NCBI GenBank assembly: GCA_910587455.1
Contig: CAJULK010000009.1
Coordinates: 43,058 to 107,057 of the forward strand
Origin: an uncultured Christensenellaceae bacterium
Lineage (GTDB): Bacteria > Bacillota > Clostridia > Christensenellales > Pumilibacteraceae
Length of the DNA: 64,000 bases
Direction of reading: 5' to 3'
Shown: positions 17,801-31,300 of the stretch, piece by piece
Layout: each line of letters starts with the position of its first letter
How positions within the stretch are numbered: the first letter of the stretch is position 1
Notes under the pieces: model-generated
Told to the model about the DNA's origin: nothing
Database searches by the model: none
The model's input: the letters and a program-made list of their open reading frames with translations, nothing else
Made by a program: the position numbers and the translations under genes

Positions 17801-20800
17801 GCCCGATGTCGCTGAACATGCTCGTGCCGCTGTCTAAGCCCAAAAGCATTGCGAGTTCTTTGTTGAGATATTCGGGCAGGTATGCCGATAGGATATCGTA
17901 CAGTTTTTGCGTTCCGCCTGAAACATCGAACGACAGCATAACAGTGCCCGTTTTGACGTACAGCGTGTCGTTTACATACGTGAGATATACCGTTTCGGAC
18001 GCGTCGCTGCCGTAGGCGTCGATTGAGCCGTCGAACAGAACGATTTCGGCATACACGGCAAGGGCGGGGGACAGAGCTACGGTCACGTTGCCGCCTATCT
18101 TTGCTTGCGCGCCGTCGGCGTTCGACATGAACGCGTCGAGATCGAGATTTACCGATTTTACATTCGCGGCATCTTTTACGAGCTGCAAAAGCGGCGCTAT
18201 ATATTGCGTAACAGTGGTGATTTTCGTGTGATCGGTCGGCAGCGTTATGTCGTTGCGGATGCTGTCCGTAACGTCGAGCCCGAGCGACAGGGCTGTGACG
18301 GTGTTTTCCCGCCCGTCCGTATCGAGCGTGTATATGCGAGCGTCTTTTACCGAAATGCCGTCGAGCACGCCGTTCTCGACGATAATGTCTACCGTCGCGT
18401 CGATGTGCGTGCCTTGTAGGTCGCAAGTGACGATCGCCGATTCGAACTTTCCGCCCGTTACGACAAATTCGATATCGCAAAGCATAGCCGCGCCGAGATC
18501 GGTCGTATCTGCCGAAACGACGAATCCGTTATCGGTATTTTCGGCGGAAATCATGCCGAGTATCTTTTCGAGCGATACGTCGGTGAACATTCTGTAAACG
18601 TCGTTGACTTTTTGCTTGATCCCGGGGATTGCCGCATCGAGCTCGTCGAGCAGTGCGAGAAGTTCGGCTTTGCTCGTGCCGCTTGTAAGTTTTACGCTGT
18701 CGGCGGCATTGAGACAGACATTGCCGTTCTTGTACGCGAACGATACGGGAAGATCGCCGAATATCAAATCGGCGCGCATCTCTAAGCCTCGATCGGCGTC
18801 CGACGTTGCGGGATTTACGTTTATCGTGCCTTTGCCGTCGATATCGAACACGTTGAAGTCGAGCGCGAAGTTATAGCTGCCGTCGCGCGTTACGAGCGGT
18901 ATTACGGGTGCGATGACCGCTGCGAGTTCGGTAGACGGGATATATTCGTCGGCTTCTGCTGCGATGACTTTGCATCCCGCAGTCAAGCCGTCGATAGCTA
19001 TATCTACAGCAGTTCCGCTTACGGTCGCATTTGCGGTAATGCGATCGAGCGAAGTCGAAATATCGGCGTTTGCGATTATCCCACTTGCTTCGACGGTTGC
19101 GGAAACTACGCCGTCTTTAAGCGACAGCGACTTGATCGCGCCGAGCACTGCCGCAAGCGTATTTTCCGCGTCGAGTTCAATTTCGCCCGAAATGAAGCCG
19201 AGCAACGCGGTTTTGATCTCGGCCGGAACTATGTCGCCGAGCGAATCCAATACGGTCGGAATGTCGCATATGCTTGCCGAAACCTTTACGTCGCCGAGCG
19301 CAACGTATGCCGTGTCGCCGACGACCGTCACCGTAAGCCCGAGCGACGCTTCGCATACTTCGGCTTTTATGCCGTCCGTAAAGGACAGTGCGAAAGACAA
19401 CGTGAAATCACCGACCGAAGTTTTTACTGCCGCCGTTGCCGAAAGCGATTTCGCGTCGAGTATCGGAAGCATTGCCTTAAGTGCGGGTTCGAACTCGGCT
19501 ATATCTATGTATTCGCCGTCGGGCGACGTTATCCCGTTGCTGTCGGTTGCGGCAACCGCGCCGTCGAGATCGATAGCCGAGCCGTTTATGTTCGCGCGCA
19601 GCGATATCTTGCCGGTAGTCGGATCGACTTCAGCCGTTACCGTATTACCGTCGAAGCCGAGCTCGACATTGACTTTGCCGTTACGTACGTCGAACGACTC
19701 GATCGCATCGAGTGCGGCGGAGAGGATTGCGGGTATATCGTTTGTATCGGGAAGCATGCTGCCCGTATCGGGAAGCGCGATGCCCAGTCTTAGGAGAAGT
19801 TCGTCGATCGTCGGCATGAGTCTGTCCGCATCGGACAAGGCGAGCTTGGCTTTTACGTTGCCGATACCGACGTATACGGTGTTGTTCGCAAACGTTATGT
19901 CTACGGGCTGCCCGAGCGCGTTGAGCGCGGCTTTTATCGCAACCGTTTCGCCGAGTTCGGTCTTAATTCTGTCGATGAGGATCTTGCCCGTTAATTCGTA
20001 CGTTTTGCCGTCGGCGGCGACAGTCGATCTGTCTATATCAAACGAATAACCTTGCGCGTCGATATACGGTTTGAGCGCTTCGATCACGGGCGTTATTTCG
20101 CTTACGGGCACGTAACTGCCGTCGGCGGTGACCTTGCGTGCTTCGGGGATTGTGAGCGCGAGATCTGCCGCGGCGGATAGCTTTATGCCGAGCATGTCTA
20201 CGTTTACGTCGAACTTTATGCCGTCGAGTATGCCGTTCGCACGGGTCAGCGCGATGTTGACGGGCGAGGCGAGAAGCTCGGCTTGGATATCGAGCGTGCG
20301 TTCGTCGGCTTTTACCGACTTGATTATGTCGATCCATTCGTCTATATTGCGGGGCAGCAGTTTTTTGACGGTTGCGAGCATTTCGTCGAGCGAGCCCAAT
20401 TCGATACCCGTTATATCCGAAATCGCCGCCGCGAGCGCGGGGATATCTTCCGCCGTGCCGCTTATTGCGATGTTGCCTATATCGATATAGAAAATGCCGT
20501 TCGAGTATTTAAGCCCTATGTCGGTACCGAGCGCGGTGATCGTTGCGTCTGCCGCCAAGCCGTCGGCGCGGTCTATGTACGCGTTTATACCGAACGTGTT
20601 ATCGTTGACCGTGACGGTGCCGCATATGCCGTAGCGCTCGGACATAGCCGTCGCGATCGCGTCGGGAATAAAGTCCGCCGCGCTCGAAAGATCGGTATAC
20701 GAGCCGTCGATCTTGGCGAAAGCGGTGGTTTTGGGCTTGATGTTTGCAATAATGTGTTTTCCGAACGCGTCGATTTCGCCGGATATAGACTGCAGCACCA

Positions 20801-22400
20801 TGCCGTCGTCTTTTATGTACAGCGACGCGTCTACCTTTATGCCCTCCAGCGTGAACGGCAGCCGTATGCGCGTTATTCCGTTTTCTGTCGTCATTTCGCA
20901 GTTTTCGAAAATAGTCGAAACGAGCGATTCGTCTTCCAAGAGCGCGCCGAAATCGGGCAGGGCAATACCGCCCGTCAGCTCGGCTATGCGCTCGTCCGCG
21001 ATAAGCGATGCGAATTTGTCTTTACGTATGTAGCCCTTAGTCTTGTTAAGGGTTATGTATACTTTATCGTCCGAGTATTCGACGCCGAGCTTGCCGAGCT
21101 TGACTTTTATGTTCAGGGTTTTGAAATCAATCGACAGTCGCAGGTCGTCGATATTCAGACCGTCTGCCGATATGTCCGCCGCGAGGTCGAGGGTTTCGGA
21201 GCCGTCGAAATAATCGGCAAACGCCGCCGAAAGATAGTCTATCGGCGTTGAGGGTTTTTTGTTGCCGTTTGGATCGTCGGGGTCGATAGGATCCGTTCCG
21301 CTGTTTGCTCCGTCTATATACGGTTTGTAAAAACTGCGTATGTCTTCGGGGATATCAGCTTCGCTGTTGCCGACGTCGGTGAACTTTTCGGTGATCGAGC
21401 TCGAGCAGGTGGCATTGAAGCCCATCATGTATATGCTGTAAGATTCCGTGGTCGTTACGGAAACGGGCGTCCAGTTTTTGTCTATTACGACGGTGACCTG
21501 CGTTTTTATAAACGACGGTTTGTCGTTGGCGTCGGCTCGGGTCTGTACTTCGTTGCGGTAGTATTTGGTCGAGTTGATCGGATTGAGATACAATGTGAAT
21601 TTATACAGTCCGTCCGCGCCGGCAACGAGCGTTTGCGGCACGTCGAAGCCTATCTCGAGTTCGCCGCTTCCGTTGATGTCGAAGTCTTTTTCGGACGATT
21701 CGTCGCTGTCAGGCACTCTGTCGCCGTCGGCGTTGACTGCGGATTTGGTTGCGGCATTTTCGTCGCGGCAGCCCTCTATCGTAAGCACTTCTTCACCGAT
21801 AGCGCCCACGCTCGGATCTTCGTTGGCCGTATAGCCGATAATGTATTTGCTCAGCTCGCGCGGTATGGTGCCGTACTTGCTGTTGTACGTTTCCATCGAC
21901 ATTTGCGAAGCGGTGTTTTTCCATTTGACTTCGCCGTTCTTGGATATGGATTCGTGTTTGCGCATGAAAATAGCGTCGCTTTCGCTGTACTGCTGTTCGA
22001 GCGAATCGACGAGCGACGACGTAGATATCGTTTGCGCGAATACGGTGTCGCCTTTTACCATGCGCATATTGTTGAGATGCTGATTGTAGGGAATGGGCCC
22101 GACTTTGGCATTTACGTCGCCCTGCGATTCGCCGCGGAAAAAGTTCGAAGTATACAGTTTTTGTGCGGCGAATCTGAGATTGCTGAGAAGATCGTAGTCC
22201 TCGGGCGAGCCGTCGGCGGGAACGTCCGCCCACATAACTATGCGTTCGTTCGCTTTGGGCGCAATGGTGGAAATGCCGCCGCCGGAGCTTGCGCCCCAAC
22301 CGCCTACCAATATGACCGCGACCATAGTCGCGAACAGAAATGCCAATATTTTACGGCGTTTCATAAACGCCGATCTGTGCATAAGTGATTTTTGTTTCAT
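14847..22400 (-). CDS. Giant membrane-anchored repeat protein, function unknown
   Basis: About 2,517 residues from ATG 22400 (MKQKSLMHRS). A single hydrophobic segment (ILAFLFATMVAVILVGGWGAS, split by no charge) near residues 18-38 anchors it, leaving the rest outside. A DxDxDG-like acidic stretch (NADGDRVPDSDE) lies near residue 235. From about residue 410, a degenerate unit of 190-250 residues recurs: a strand pair such as VYVGIGNVKAKL, then a helical xLxxxLDELL stretch, then a long alternating polar/hydrophobic beta part. Strand pairs fall near residues 453, 642, 843, 1032, 1233 and 1483. There is no sorting motif at the C-terminus (AYDAAQVQAQ) and no enzyme motif. The beta-rich repeats recall LolA/LppX-like lipid-binding folds, but this is only an impression. 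Confidence 0.85.
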   Translation of the reverse strand: MKQKSLMHRSAFMKRRKILAFLFATMVAVILVGGWGASSGGGISTIAPKANERIVMWADVPADGSPEDYDLLSNLRFAAQKLYTSNFFRGESQGDVNAKVGPIPYNQHLNNMRMVKGDTVFAQTISTSSLVDSLEQQYSESDAIFMRKHESISKNGEVKWKNTASQMSMETYNSKYGTIPRELSKYIIGYTANEDPSVGAIGEEVLTIEGCRDENAATKSAVNADGDRVPDSDESSEKDFDINGSGELEIGFDVPQTLVAGADGLYKFTLYLNPINSTKYYRNEVQTRADANDKPSFIKTQVTVVIDKNWTPVSVTTTESYSIYMMGFNATCSSSITEKFTDVGNSEADIPEDIRSFYKPYIDGANSGTDPIDPDDPNGNKKPSTPIDYLSAAFADYFDGSETLDLAADISADGLNIDDLRLSIDFKTLNIKVKLGKLGVEYSDDKVYITLNKTKGYIRKDKFASLIADERIAELTGGIALPDFGALLEDESLVSTIFENCEMTTENGITRIRLPFTLEGIKVDASLYIKDDGMVLQSISGEIDAFGKHIIANIKPKTTAFAKIDGSYTDLSSAADFIPDAIATAMSERYGICGTVTVNDNTFGINAYIDRADGLAADATITALGTDIGLKYSNGIFYIDIGNIAISGTAEDIPALAAAISDITGIELGSLDEMLATVKKLLPRNIDEWIDIIKSVKADERTLDIQAELLASPVNIALTRANGILDGIKFDVNVDMLGIKLSAAADLALTIPEARKVTADGSYVPVSEITPVIEALKPYIDAQGYSFDIDRSTVAADGKTYELTGKILIDRIKTELGETVAIKAALNALGQPVDITFANNTVYVGIGNVKAKLALSDADRLMPTIDELLLRLGIALPDTGSMLPDTNDIPAILSAALDAIESFDVRNGKVNVELGFDGNTVTAEVDPTTGKISLRANINGSAIDLDGAVAATDSNGITSPDGEYIDIAEFEPALKAMLPILDAKSLSATAAVKTSVGDFTLSFALSFTDGIKAEVCEASLGLTVTVVGDTAYVALGDVKVSASICDIPTVLDSLGDIVPAEIKTALLGFISGEIELDAENTLAAVLGAIKSLSLKDGVVSATVEASGIIANADISTSLDRITANATVSGTAVDIAIDGLTAGCKVIAAEADEYIPSTELAAVIAPVIPLVTRDGSYNFALDFNVFDIDGKGTINVNPATSDADRGLEMRADLIFGDLPVSFAYKNGNVCLNAADSVKLTSGTSKAELLALLDELDAAIPGIKQKVNDVYRMFTDVSLEKILGMISAENTDNGFVVSADTTDLGAAMLCDIEFVVTGGKFESAIVTCDLQGTHIDATVDIIVENGVLDGISVKDARIYTLDTDGRENTVTALSLGLDVTDSIRNDITLPTDHTKITTVTQYIAPLLQLVKDAANVKSVNLDLDAFMSNADGAQAKIGGNVTVALSPALAVYAEIVLFDGSIDAYGSDASETVYLTYVNDTLYVKTGTVMLSFDVSGGTQKLYDILSAYLPEYLNKELAMLLGLDSGTSMFSDIGLLIERFKAIAQADGIAQTIRLLFSELGGTNRNSAIKAVAEMISLGETPRADGYTDLTVMLDALGLRLNVTPSLVRFEDALGNTRTELGDISLSTSVQGMYIGLDVVKFDLSSDIRTVSAPVDAGEYVDVMEFVQAINNAVNTFTAKDAAGNITFEVDSFSFDYDVYEKIPVLDENGEQLVDKNGNPVYEKDDAGRDKPAVDENGVKLIADKITVKNITGSPALRGKFEKYETTDENGKTNTGYKFSLEAHVSLYIRSLANYCDASKPLELSLYVVNNDDYPDGMAVLDYYESKSGYGERISIDYTSVMQLVAAVMDIVGADDETVEMLLGEYRLPIDTTVFDSMGIAGFDTIRDMLNGLATAINDIKDGLGYIGSAWELVKTAGNTDTLRDRFDDTVKTEIIDGKEVETIVALGIKSYISKSFEKIKSAVASFGTDKAEEGMPEVPTETDPSVIDGSLFKMIVNGIGFKAGAVTDAEGNAVTGKSFLQAVIDNAIATQTEGEAHVTIAQSQLGGKTVIDRIEVGNLDVNTAKLNTFDMTFAAGKEIIVTIPDGVMSTQGNRTYSDLANVKHLLFDVMNTANMLEFEIGGKDTSDKINIKLSVGSDIIASLDLVVQYNAKVKIIKVGEDENGKPLYKTAAAIEIYNQKSQVKILGIGSTIVLPECTTNLFFYDDVIYIHGVKDWAYDTEIKYTGKNWIGIKQYDKADVVDYTDVAFTVDELGYMLSDDMNTFLEDFVYLLIPITKNKIAGMVDVRGIIRDQLGNGGSGAKDESQKTIAQIFKGYTYNNGEHKMTIGLAELASSSSLSDVNVSLTGANDGDENIFDNYVRSLHVDTSIQNNLIKVNLDATLRNTSTPTKYYADSDYTIPPPDNAPTEYARNELESTGLSYIAYKKYYPLFTYNGVSYIRKDGYSGTDYLIDNGNVQPIPSEQQEYTLTLEQFADRLLATVVKDDKGNVIDTVNRPDGVQWQRVWKTAYDAAQVQAQ

Positions 22401-22452
22401 TTTTATATGATCCCGTGTGGGTGTGGAGATAAATTCGTTTTGTATATTGAAT

Positions 22453-22481
22453 ATTTTAACATCTTTGTGCTTATTTGTCAA
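22453..22481 (-). promoter_or_regulatory. Promoter of the giant gene
   Basis: Minus strand: TTGACA (22481-22476), 17 bases, TAAAAT (22458-22453). The leader to ATG 22400 is about 45 bases. The rest of the stretch to the tRNA promoter holds only a weak ACTGTT/AACAGT hairpin. Confidence 0.7.
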
Positions 22482-22692
22482 TATTTTTTAGACACTTAGG
22501 TTCAAAACTGTTGAAAAAACAGTGATTTTAAGCCTGAATCAGCTTATAATCGACGTATGTTTATACTATTGTATAGGTTTTTACGGCGTAATATATATAA
22601 AATGAAAGAAAAAAATCAACAAAATAGTTTATAAATCGCGTCGTGACTGCCGCGGATCGACAAAATAAGCGTGCGCTCGGGGGTAAAAACGG

Positions 22693-22721
22693 TTGACAAG
22701 ACGGCATATAGGTAGTATAAT
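22693..22721 (+). promoter_or_regulatory. Perfect consensus promoter for tRNA-fMet
   Basis: TTGACA, 17 bases, TATAAT with no mismatch. The tRNA 5' end lies 12 bases after the -10 box. Confidence 0.85.
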
Positions 22722-22733
22722 ATACGAAATCGA

Positions 22734-22811
<78 letters not shown>

Positions 22812-23044
22812 AAAATCGGCATAGTGCGTAAGCGCTTGCCGATTTTTACTTCTTAACTTTTAACTATTCACTATTCACTCTTCGCTTCACGGCGCCGATT
22901 TTAGGAACAAATGATCGACAGCGGTCATATCGCTTGCCGTCGAATTTTTTGCATGCGGCCGAAACATCTGCGCGCTCCGATTGACTTTGTTGCGTCCATG
23001 TAATATAATATTCGAAATTGAATTTACAGCGTTGGAGAGACTTT

Positions 23045-24094
23045 ATGAATAAAGCGTTTATAGACGCCCGACTGTATAACAACGGGGTAGGACTGTGGTT
23101 TTTCGTTCCCGACGACGCCGAAGCGTACGGCGCAGGGCGCGCGTGCAACGGGTTCGGCGCGGTCCGTTACCGCGAGGGGTCGGTCTATTGCGGGCCGCTG
23201 TTCTTCGACGGCAAAAATTACAACAAGCTCGGCTACGGGCGGCAGGATTTTTCGCTGTCCGAACTCGGCGCGTTCGATGCGGGTCTCGGCGCGCGCAAGG
23301 CGTTTTTCATAGGTAACTTCGACTACCGCAAAACTGATTGGATCTACGGCAACGGAGTTCTCTATTATTCAGACATTGACGGCAATCCCAAGTATTTCGT
23401 GAAAGGTTTTTTCGAGAGCTTGTTCAAAACGGGTGCGTATGACGGCGCATTCGATTACGGAACACTCGCTAACGGGTTTACGCCCGATATGGAAAGAGAT
23501 TTCGACGAGTGGCGGATCGTGTTCGATAGGGTTATGGCGGCGGCGGAAAACGTACGCGAGCTTAAAACTCTGTACATAGGCGATTCGTATTTCGAATTTT
23601 GGGCGAACGGGCGCGATTGTACGCCTTTCTATTCCACGCACGATAATTCTTCTAACCTGAACATCGGCGTCGGCGGAACTACGTTCGATGTATGGAATAA
23701 CAGGTTCGCGCAAGAGATCGAGACTTTGCCGCGTCCCGAGCGCATAGCGCTTAATCTCGGGTTCAACGATATTCATATGGGGCGCAGCGCCGAGCGGACT
23801 TTTGCCGAGTTCGAGCGCGCGGTCGCCTTTTTCCGCTCTTTTTTGCCGAACGTAAAGATATTTCTGTCCAATGTGGTCAAAGCGCCGGCTTTCGAGACGC
23901 GTTATGCCGAGGAAGAAAAATTCAACGCTATGGCGGCACGTTCTGCCGAACGGCTCGGCGTTGCCGTGATTGATATGCGCACGGTAATAGAAAAAGCGGG
24001 CGAGGGCGGCGAGTGCTTCGCGGAGGATCGCGTGCATCTTAATCCGCGCGGTTATAGCGCATATATCGCGGCTATCGACGCGGCGACGGCGTGA
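23045..24094 (+). CDS. SGNH/GDSL-family hydrolase
   Basis: A 349-residue esterase/acylhydrolase-type protein. The C-terminal SGNH domain shows all four blocks: GDSY with the nucleophile S181, the Gly of IGVGGTT (about 210), LGFND with N241, and DRVH with D328 and H331. The first 150 residues are rich in Gly, Tyr and Phe (GPLFFDGKNYNKLGYG) and have no signal peptide; they may be a substrate-binding module. ATG 23045 follows GGAGAG at the right distance. It stands alone between tRNA-fMet and a strong terminator. The substrate is unknown. Confidence 0.87.
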   Translation: MNKAFIDARLYNNGVGLWFFVPDDAEAYGAGRACNGFGAVRYREGSVYCGPLFFDGKNYNKLGYGRQDFSLSELGAFDAGLGARKAFFIGNFDYRKTDWIYGNGVLYYSDIDGNPKYFVKGFFESLFKTGAYDGAFDYGTLANGFTPDMERDFDEWRIVFDRVMAAAENVRELKTLYIGDSYFEFWANGRDCTPFYSTHDNSSNLNIGVGGTTFDVWNNRFAQEIETLPRPERIALNLGFNDIHMGRSAERTFAEFERAVAFFRSFLPNVKIFLSNVVKAPAFETRYAEEEKFNAMAARSAERLGVAVIDMRTVIEKAGEGGECFAEDRVHLNPRGYSAYIAAIDAATA

Positions 24095-24131
24095 CTGTAG
24101 TACTGCGACTTTTTTGCGCAATGTTTATAAC

Positions 24132-24165
24132 AAACCCCCGACGTTCTTTCGGACGTCGGGGGTTT
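24132..24165. terminator. Strong terminator hairpin
   Basis: A 13-bp perfect stem (AAACCCCCGACGT / ACGTCGGGGGTTT) with an 8-base loop, between the GDSL gene (+) and the Cys-rich gene (-). Confidence 0.85.
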
Positions 24166-24210
24166 GTCGTTGCTTGTGCTTTAACTTTTCGGGCTTTGCC
24201 GATTTGACGG

Positions 24211-24456
24211 TCAGTCGACGTTACGTCCGCAGCCGTAGCCGCCGTTTCTGCGACACATACATTCGCAGCGGCACTCGAATTTATCCTCGCGTTCGCAAGG
24301 ACATGCGGGCTTTTGCATGCAGCAGCATTTGTGCTCGCCGCCGCAGTCGTCGTGGCGGTGGCAGTTGCATTTGTCGCAGTTGTCCTCGCGATGGCAGCAG
24401 GGACGGCAGTCTACGCGTCGGTTGTTGCAGCAGTTGCAGCGATTGAAAAAGAACAT
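24211..24456 (-). CDS. Very cysteine-rich small protein
   Basis: An 81-residue protein with 20 cysteines (one residue in four), several histidines and many charged residues; clusters include CNCC, CHRHDDC, KCCC and CRCECMC. It has an excellent ribosome binding site (GGAGGTG before ATG 24456). There is no signal peptide, but the N-terminus MFFF is briefly hydrophobic. It could be a metallothionein-like metal buffer or a disulfide-rich coat protein; no family is recognised. It is read in the same direction as the oxidoreductase gene upstream but is separated from it by a hairpin. Confidence 0.75.
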   Translation of the reverse strand: MFFFNRCNCCNNRRVDCRPCCHREDNCDKCNCHRHDDCGGEHKCCCMQKPACPCEREDKFECRCECMCRRNGGYGCGRNVD

Positions 24457-24568
24457 AAAACACCTCCGTAAGTTTATGTACAGATGAGCGGAAGTGCTCT
24501 ATACTACATTGTATTCTTGCGGCTGTATTTGTGTTACGGCGTATTCGAACATTTTTTTTGCGCAACAA

Positions 24569-24600
24569 CATACCCGCCGCTCTTTCGAACGGCGGGTATG
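24569..24600. terminator. Terminator after pyruvate:ferredoxin oxidoreductase
   Basis: CATACCCGCCG / CGGCGGGTATG, 11 bp, with a 10-base loop, 28 bases past the oxidoreductase stop codon. Confidence 0.75.
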
Positions 24601-24627
24601 TTTGGGTTTTATCTTGTTTTTAAGGCA

Positions 24628-28273
<3,646 letters not shown>

Positions 28274-28304
28274 GGCATTACGCCAATTTATTTGTCGCGG
28301 GCAT

Positions 28305-28340
28305 GAAAAACGCCCCGATATCCGTTGAGAAATCGGGGCG
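28305..28340 (-). terminator. Terminator of the RCC1 lipoprotein gene
   Basis: CGCCCCGAT / ATCGGGGCG stem followed, on the minus strand, by TTTTTC; 40 bases after the stop codon. Confidence 0.8.
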
Positions 28341-28379
28341 CATAGTCGTTGTGCGGCGTGCCGCCGTGCCGTTTTGCCG

Positions 28380-31300
28380 TCAGCCGAACGTTATCGGCAT
28401 AGGGGAAAGAAACTCCGTAGTCGAAAAGCCGAGCTTACCGTAACTGTTGTTGCCCCAAACGTACAGCTTGCCGTCGCCGTCCAAAATACCGAAGCTGTCG
28501 CCGGTCACCGTCAAGTACGATGCGGCTATCGGACAATCGACCGTTTCGGATGTGTACGATGTTGTCCAGTCGTACGGGAATTTTCCGCTCGATCCCAACG
28601 GACGATCGGTGTTCCCCGTAGTTTTGCGGAGCTGCCCGTCGCTGCGCACCGTGTACAGAGCGGACGCATAGTCCGGGCGCAGCGGCGAAGTGCCGCCAGA
28701 CGTCGCGAATATGCGTGAAACGTTTGATTCCAATCGCTTTGCGGCGGTGGAATATGTTCCGTTGTCGTTTTCGCGACCGTACAAGACGTACAGAACGCCG
28801 TCGGTCGAGATCGCGAATACGTTTTCGGCAAAGCTGTTGTTTGAATCGTAATCATGTGACAGCCGCGACCGTCCGAAATTTAATGAAAGATCTCCAACCG
28901 TTACCGAAGCAAATCGAACCGACTCGTTTTGTGGCGCGACGTCGCCTGCCGACTGCAAAGCTATGTTCGGATCTGTGATTTTTACGTCGAGTGCCGTCGG
29001 CACATAGTATACGCGTTTATGACAGCCAACGACAGAAAAGGCGTTGCCGTTCACATTGAACGTATTAGATATTCCCGTCCAGAAACTTCCGCCGACGTCG
29101 CCCCATGCCCATATGCCGCCGCGATCGTCTATCGCGAAAGTTTGAACGTAAATATCGTCGTCTTCATACGAATCGCACCAACCCGACGATATGTCGGTAA
29201 AAAGCGTGTCGTGAGCTATGGGAACGGGCGAGGTGCGGTCGTATATTCCGCCGTCGCCCAATCTGCCGTTGCACGTCACCGTTTGGGACTTTGTCGTAAT
29301 GCCGAACGACATTTTGTATGTTTTGCGCGAGTTTTCGCCCCAGCCCCACAGCCTGCCCGTCGAATCTATCGCGTAGCTGCGGTTGCCGCCTGCGCATATT
29401 CGGGTGAAACGCACGTCCGCATCTGTCTTGACGGTGACGGGCGAGTCGCTGTCTTTCGCGGTGCCGTCGCCGAGCTGACCGTATGCGTTGCCGCCCCATG
29501 CCGCTATCGTGCCGTCCGTACACAGAACGAGCGTGTGATCTTTCCCGAACGAAATATCACTTACTTCGAGTTTGTCGAATATGCGCGTCGGCAGGCGGTT
29601 GTTGCCGTCCCCGTCGCGCCCCCAAAAGTACAAGCCGCCGTCCGAGTCGATGGCGTACGTGCATTTATCGAATATGCGAACGAGCTTGAAGCTCTTGTCG
29701 CTGAGGCTGAGCGTAGGCTCTTTTACGTCCGGAGAAACCCCTATGCCGAGCTGACCGGAAGTGTTTTGCCCGAACGATTTGAGCTGCCCGTCCGCCGCAC
29801 GGACGACCGTGAAATTAACGGACATCGCGGCTTCGACGATATTCGCTACGGCGGGCGCCTCGACGGGCGAAGCCGCGTCTATGCGCGATTTTCCGTCGCC
29901 CGAATATGCGGCGCCGAATATCCATGTTTTTCCGTCCGAATCGGTTGCCATCGACGCAGTGTTGCCCGCGAACACGCGGGTAAACGTCTTTTCGGGCATT
30001 ATGCAATGCGCGGAGTCGTGATTGTTGAAGTCGCCTACGCCGCACTGTCCGCGCCTGTTGGCGCCCCAAGTCCAAAGCCTGCCGTCGAAATCTATCGCAA
30101 GCACGTGGGAATAGCCGACAGAAAGGGCGGAAAATCGTTTGTCTTTCATGACGGGTACGGGTACGGCGCTGATTTTTACGTTGTCGTCGCAAAAAACGTT
30201 GTCGGAGTTTCTGCCCAAGCCCCACATGTATCCGTCGACGTCTATCGCGAGTGCGAAAGTCGATCCTGCCTGTGCCGCAGCGAACTTTTTGCCTATATCG
30301 TATCGTTTGGACGACAGCGTTCCCTCGGACGAAAATTGAGTGCTTTTTTCGAGTTCCACGAGGTTGCCTTGCTTGTCGATCGCTACGGTTTTGGCGTAAG
30401 AACACGATATGGCGGCGAAAGAAACCGATTGCAGTATATGCGTCGGCTCGGAAAGGACGGAAAACTTTTCGTCGCCTATAGCGCCGAAATTGTGTTTGCC
30501 CCAAAGATACAGCGCGCCGTGCTCGTCGATAGCGTACGTGAGCGATCCGTCTGCCGCCACGGCCTTGAATTTTTTGTCGGTCATTATGCTTACCGGCGAC
30601 GCATAATACGGGCGGTCTTTGATCAAGCTGTATTCGCCGCCGAGCCCGAGCTGGCAGTATGAGTCTTTTCCCCAAGTCCGCAGTTTTCCGTCGCCGTCCA
30701 CCGCCGCGACGTGATTCGACCCCGATGCGAGAAGCGACGGCGCGGTATCGACTTCGCCGTTGCTTTCCCAACGCGCATAAAGCGTTATCCGCTCGACGGC
30801 GGGAACGGAATCGTCCGAGTTTACTTTATTTCCGTAAAGTCCGTCCTCGTCGAACCACCCGACGAATCGCATGTTTTCCGTTTCGAGCGCGGGCAGTATG
30901 CCGTACGGTTCTCCGACCGAGCGGGTGAACGACGGGACGTTCTGCTTATCGCAGGACAGCTCGACTGTCACTGTGCCGTTGTACGTCCACAGTGCGAAAA
31001 GGGTGATCTTCTTTTTATCGGGTACGACCGTATCTTTCGTAACGGGTTCGCCGTCCGCGCCGCCTATCCGCCAACCCTCGAACAGATAGTCGTCTCTTTC
31101 GGGCGCGGGGAGCTCGCCGAAAGGTTTGCCGGCTTTGTATTGCGCGGACGGCACGGGAACGCCGCCCGCCGCGTCAAAAGATACGTCGGCTATCGCGCCG
31201 TCGTACTTCCACTTTGCATAGAGCGTGTGATCTTCGGATTTGACTTTCGAAATTTCGTATATCCGCTCGGTGTAGTCCCGCGACGTGAACCAACCCGCAA

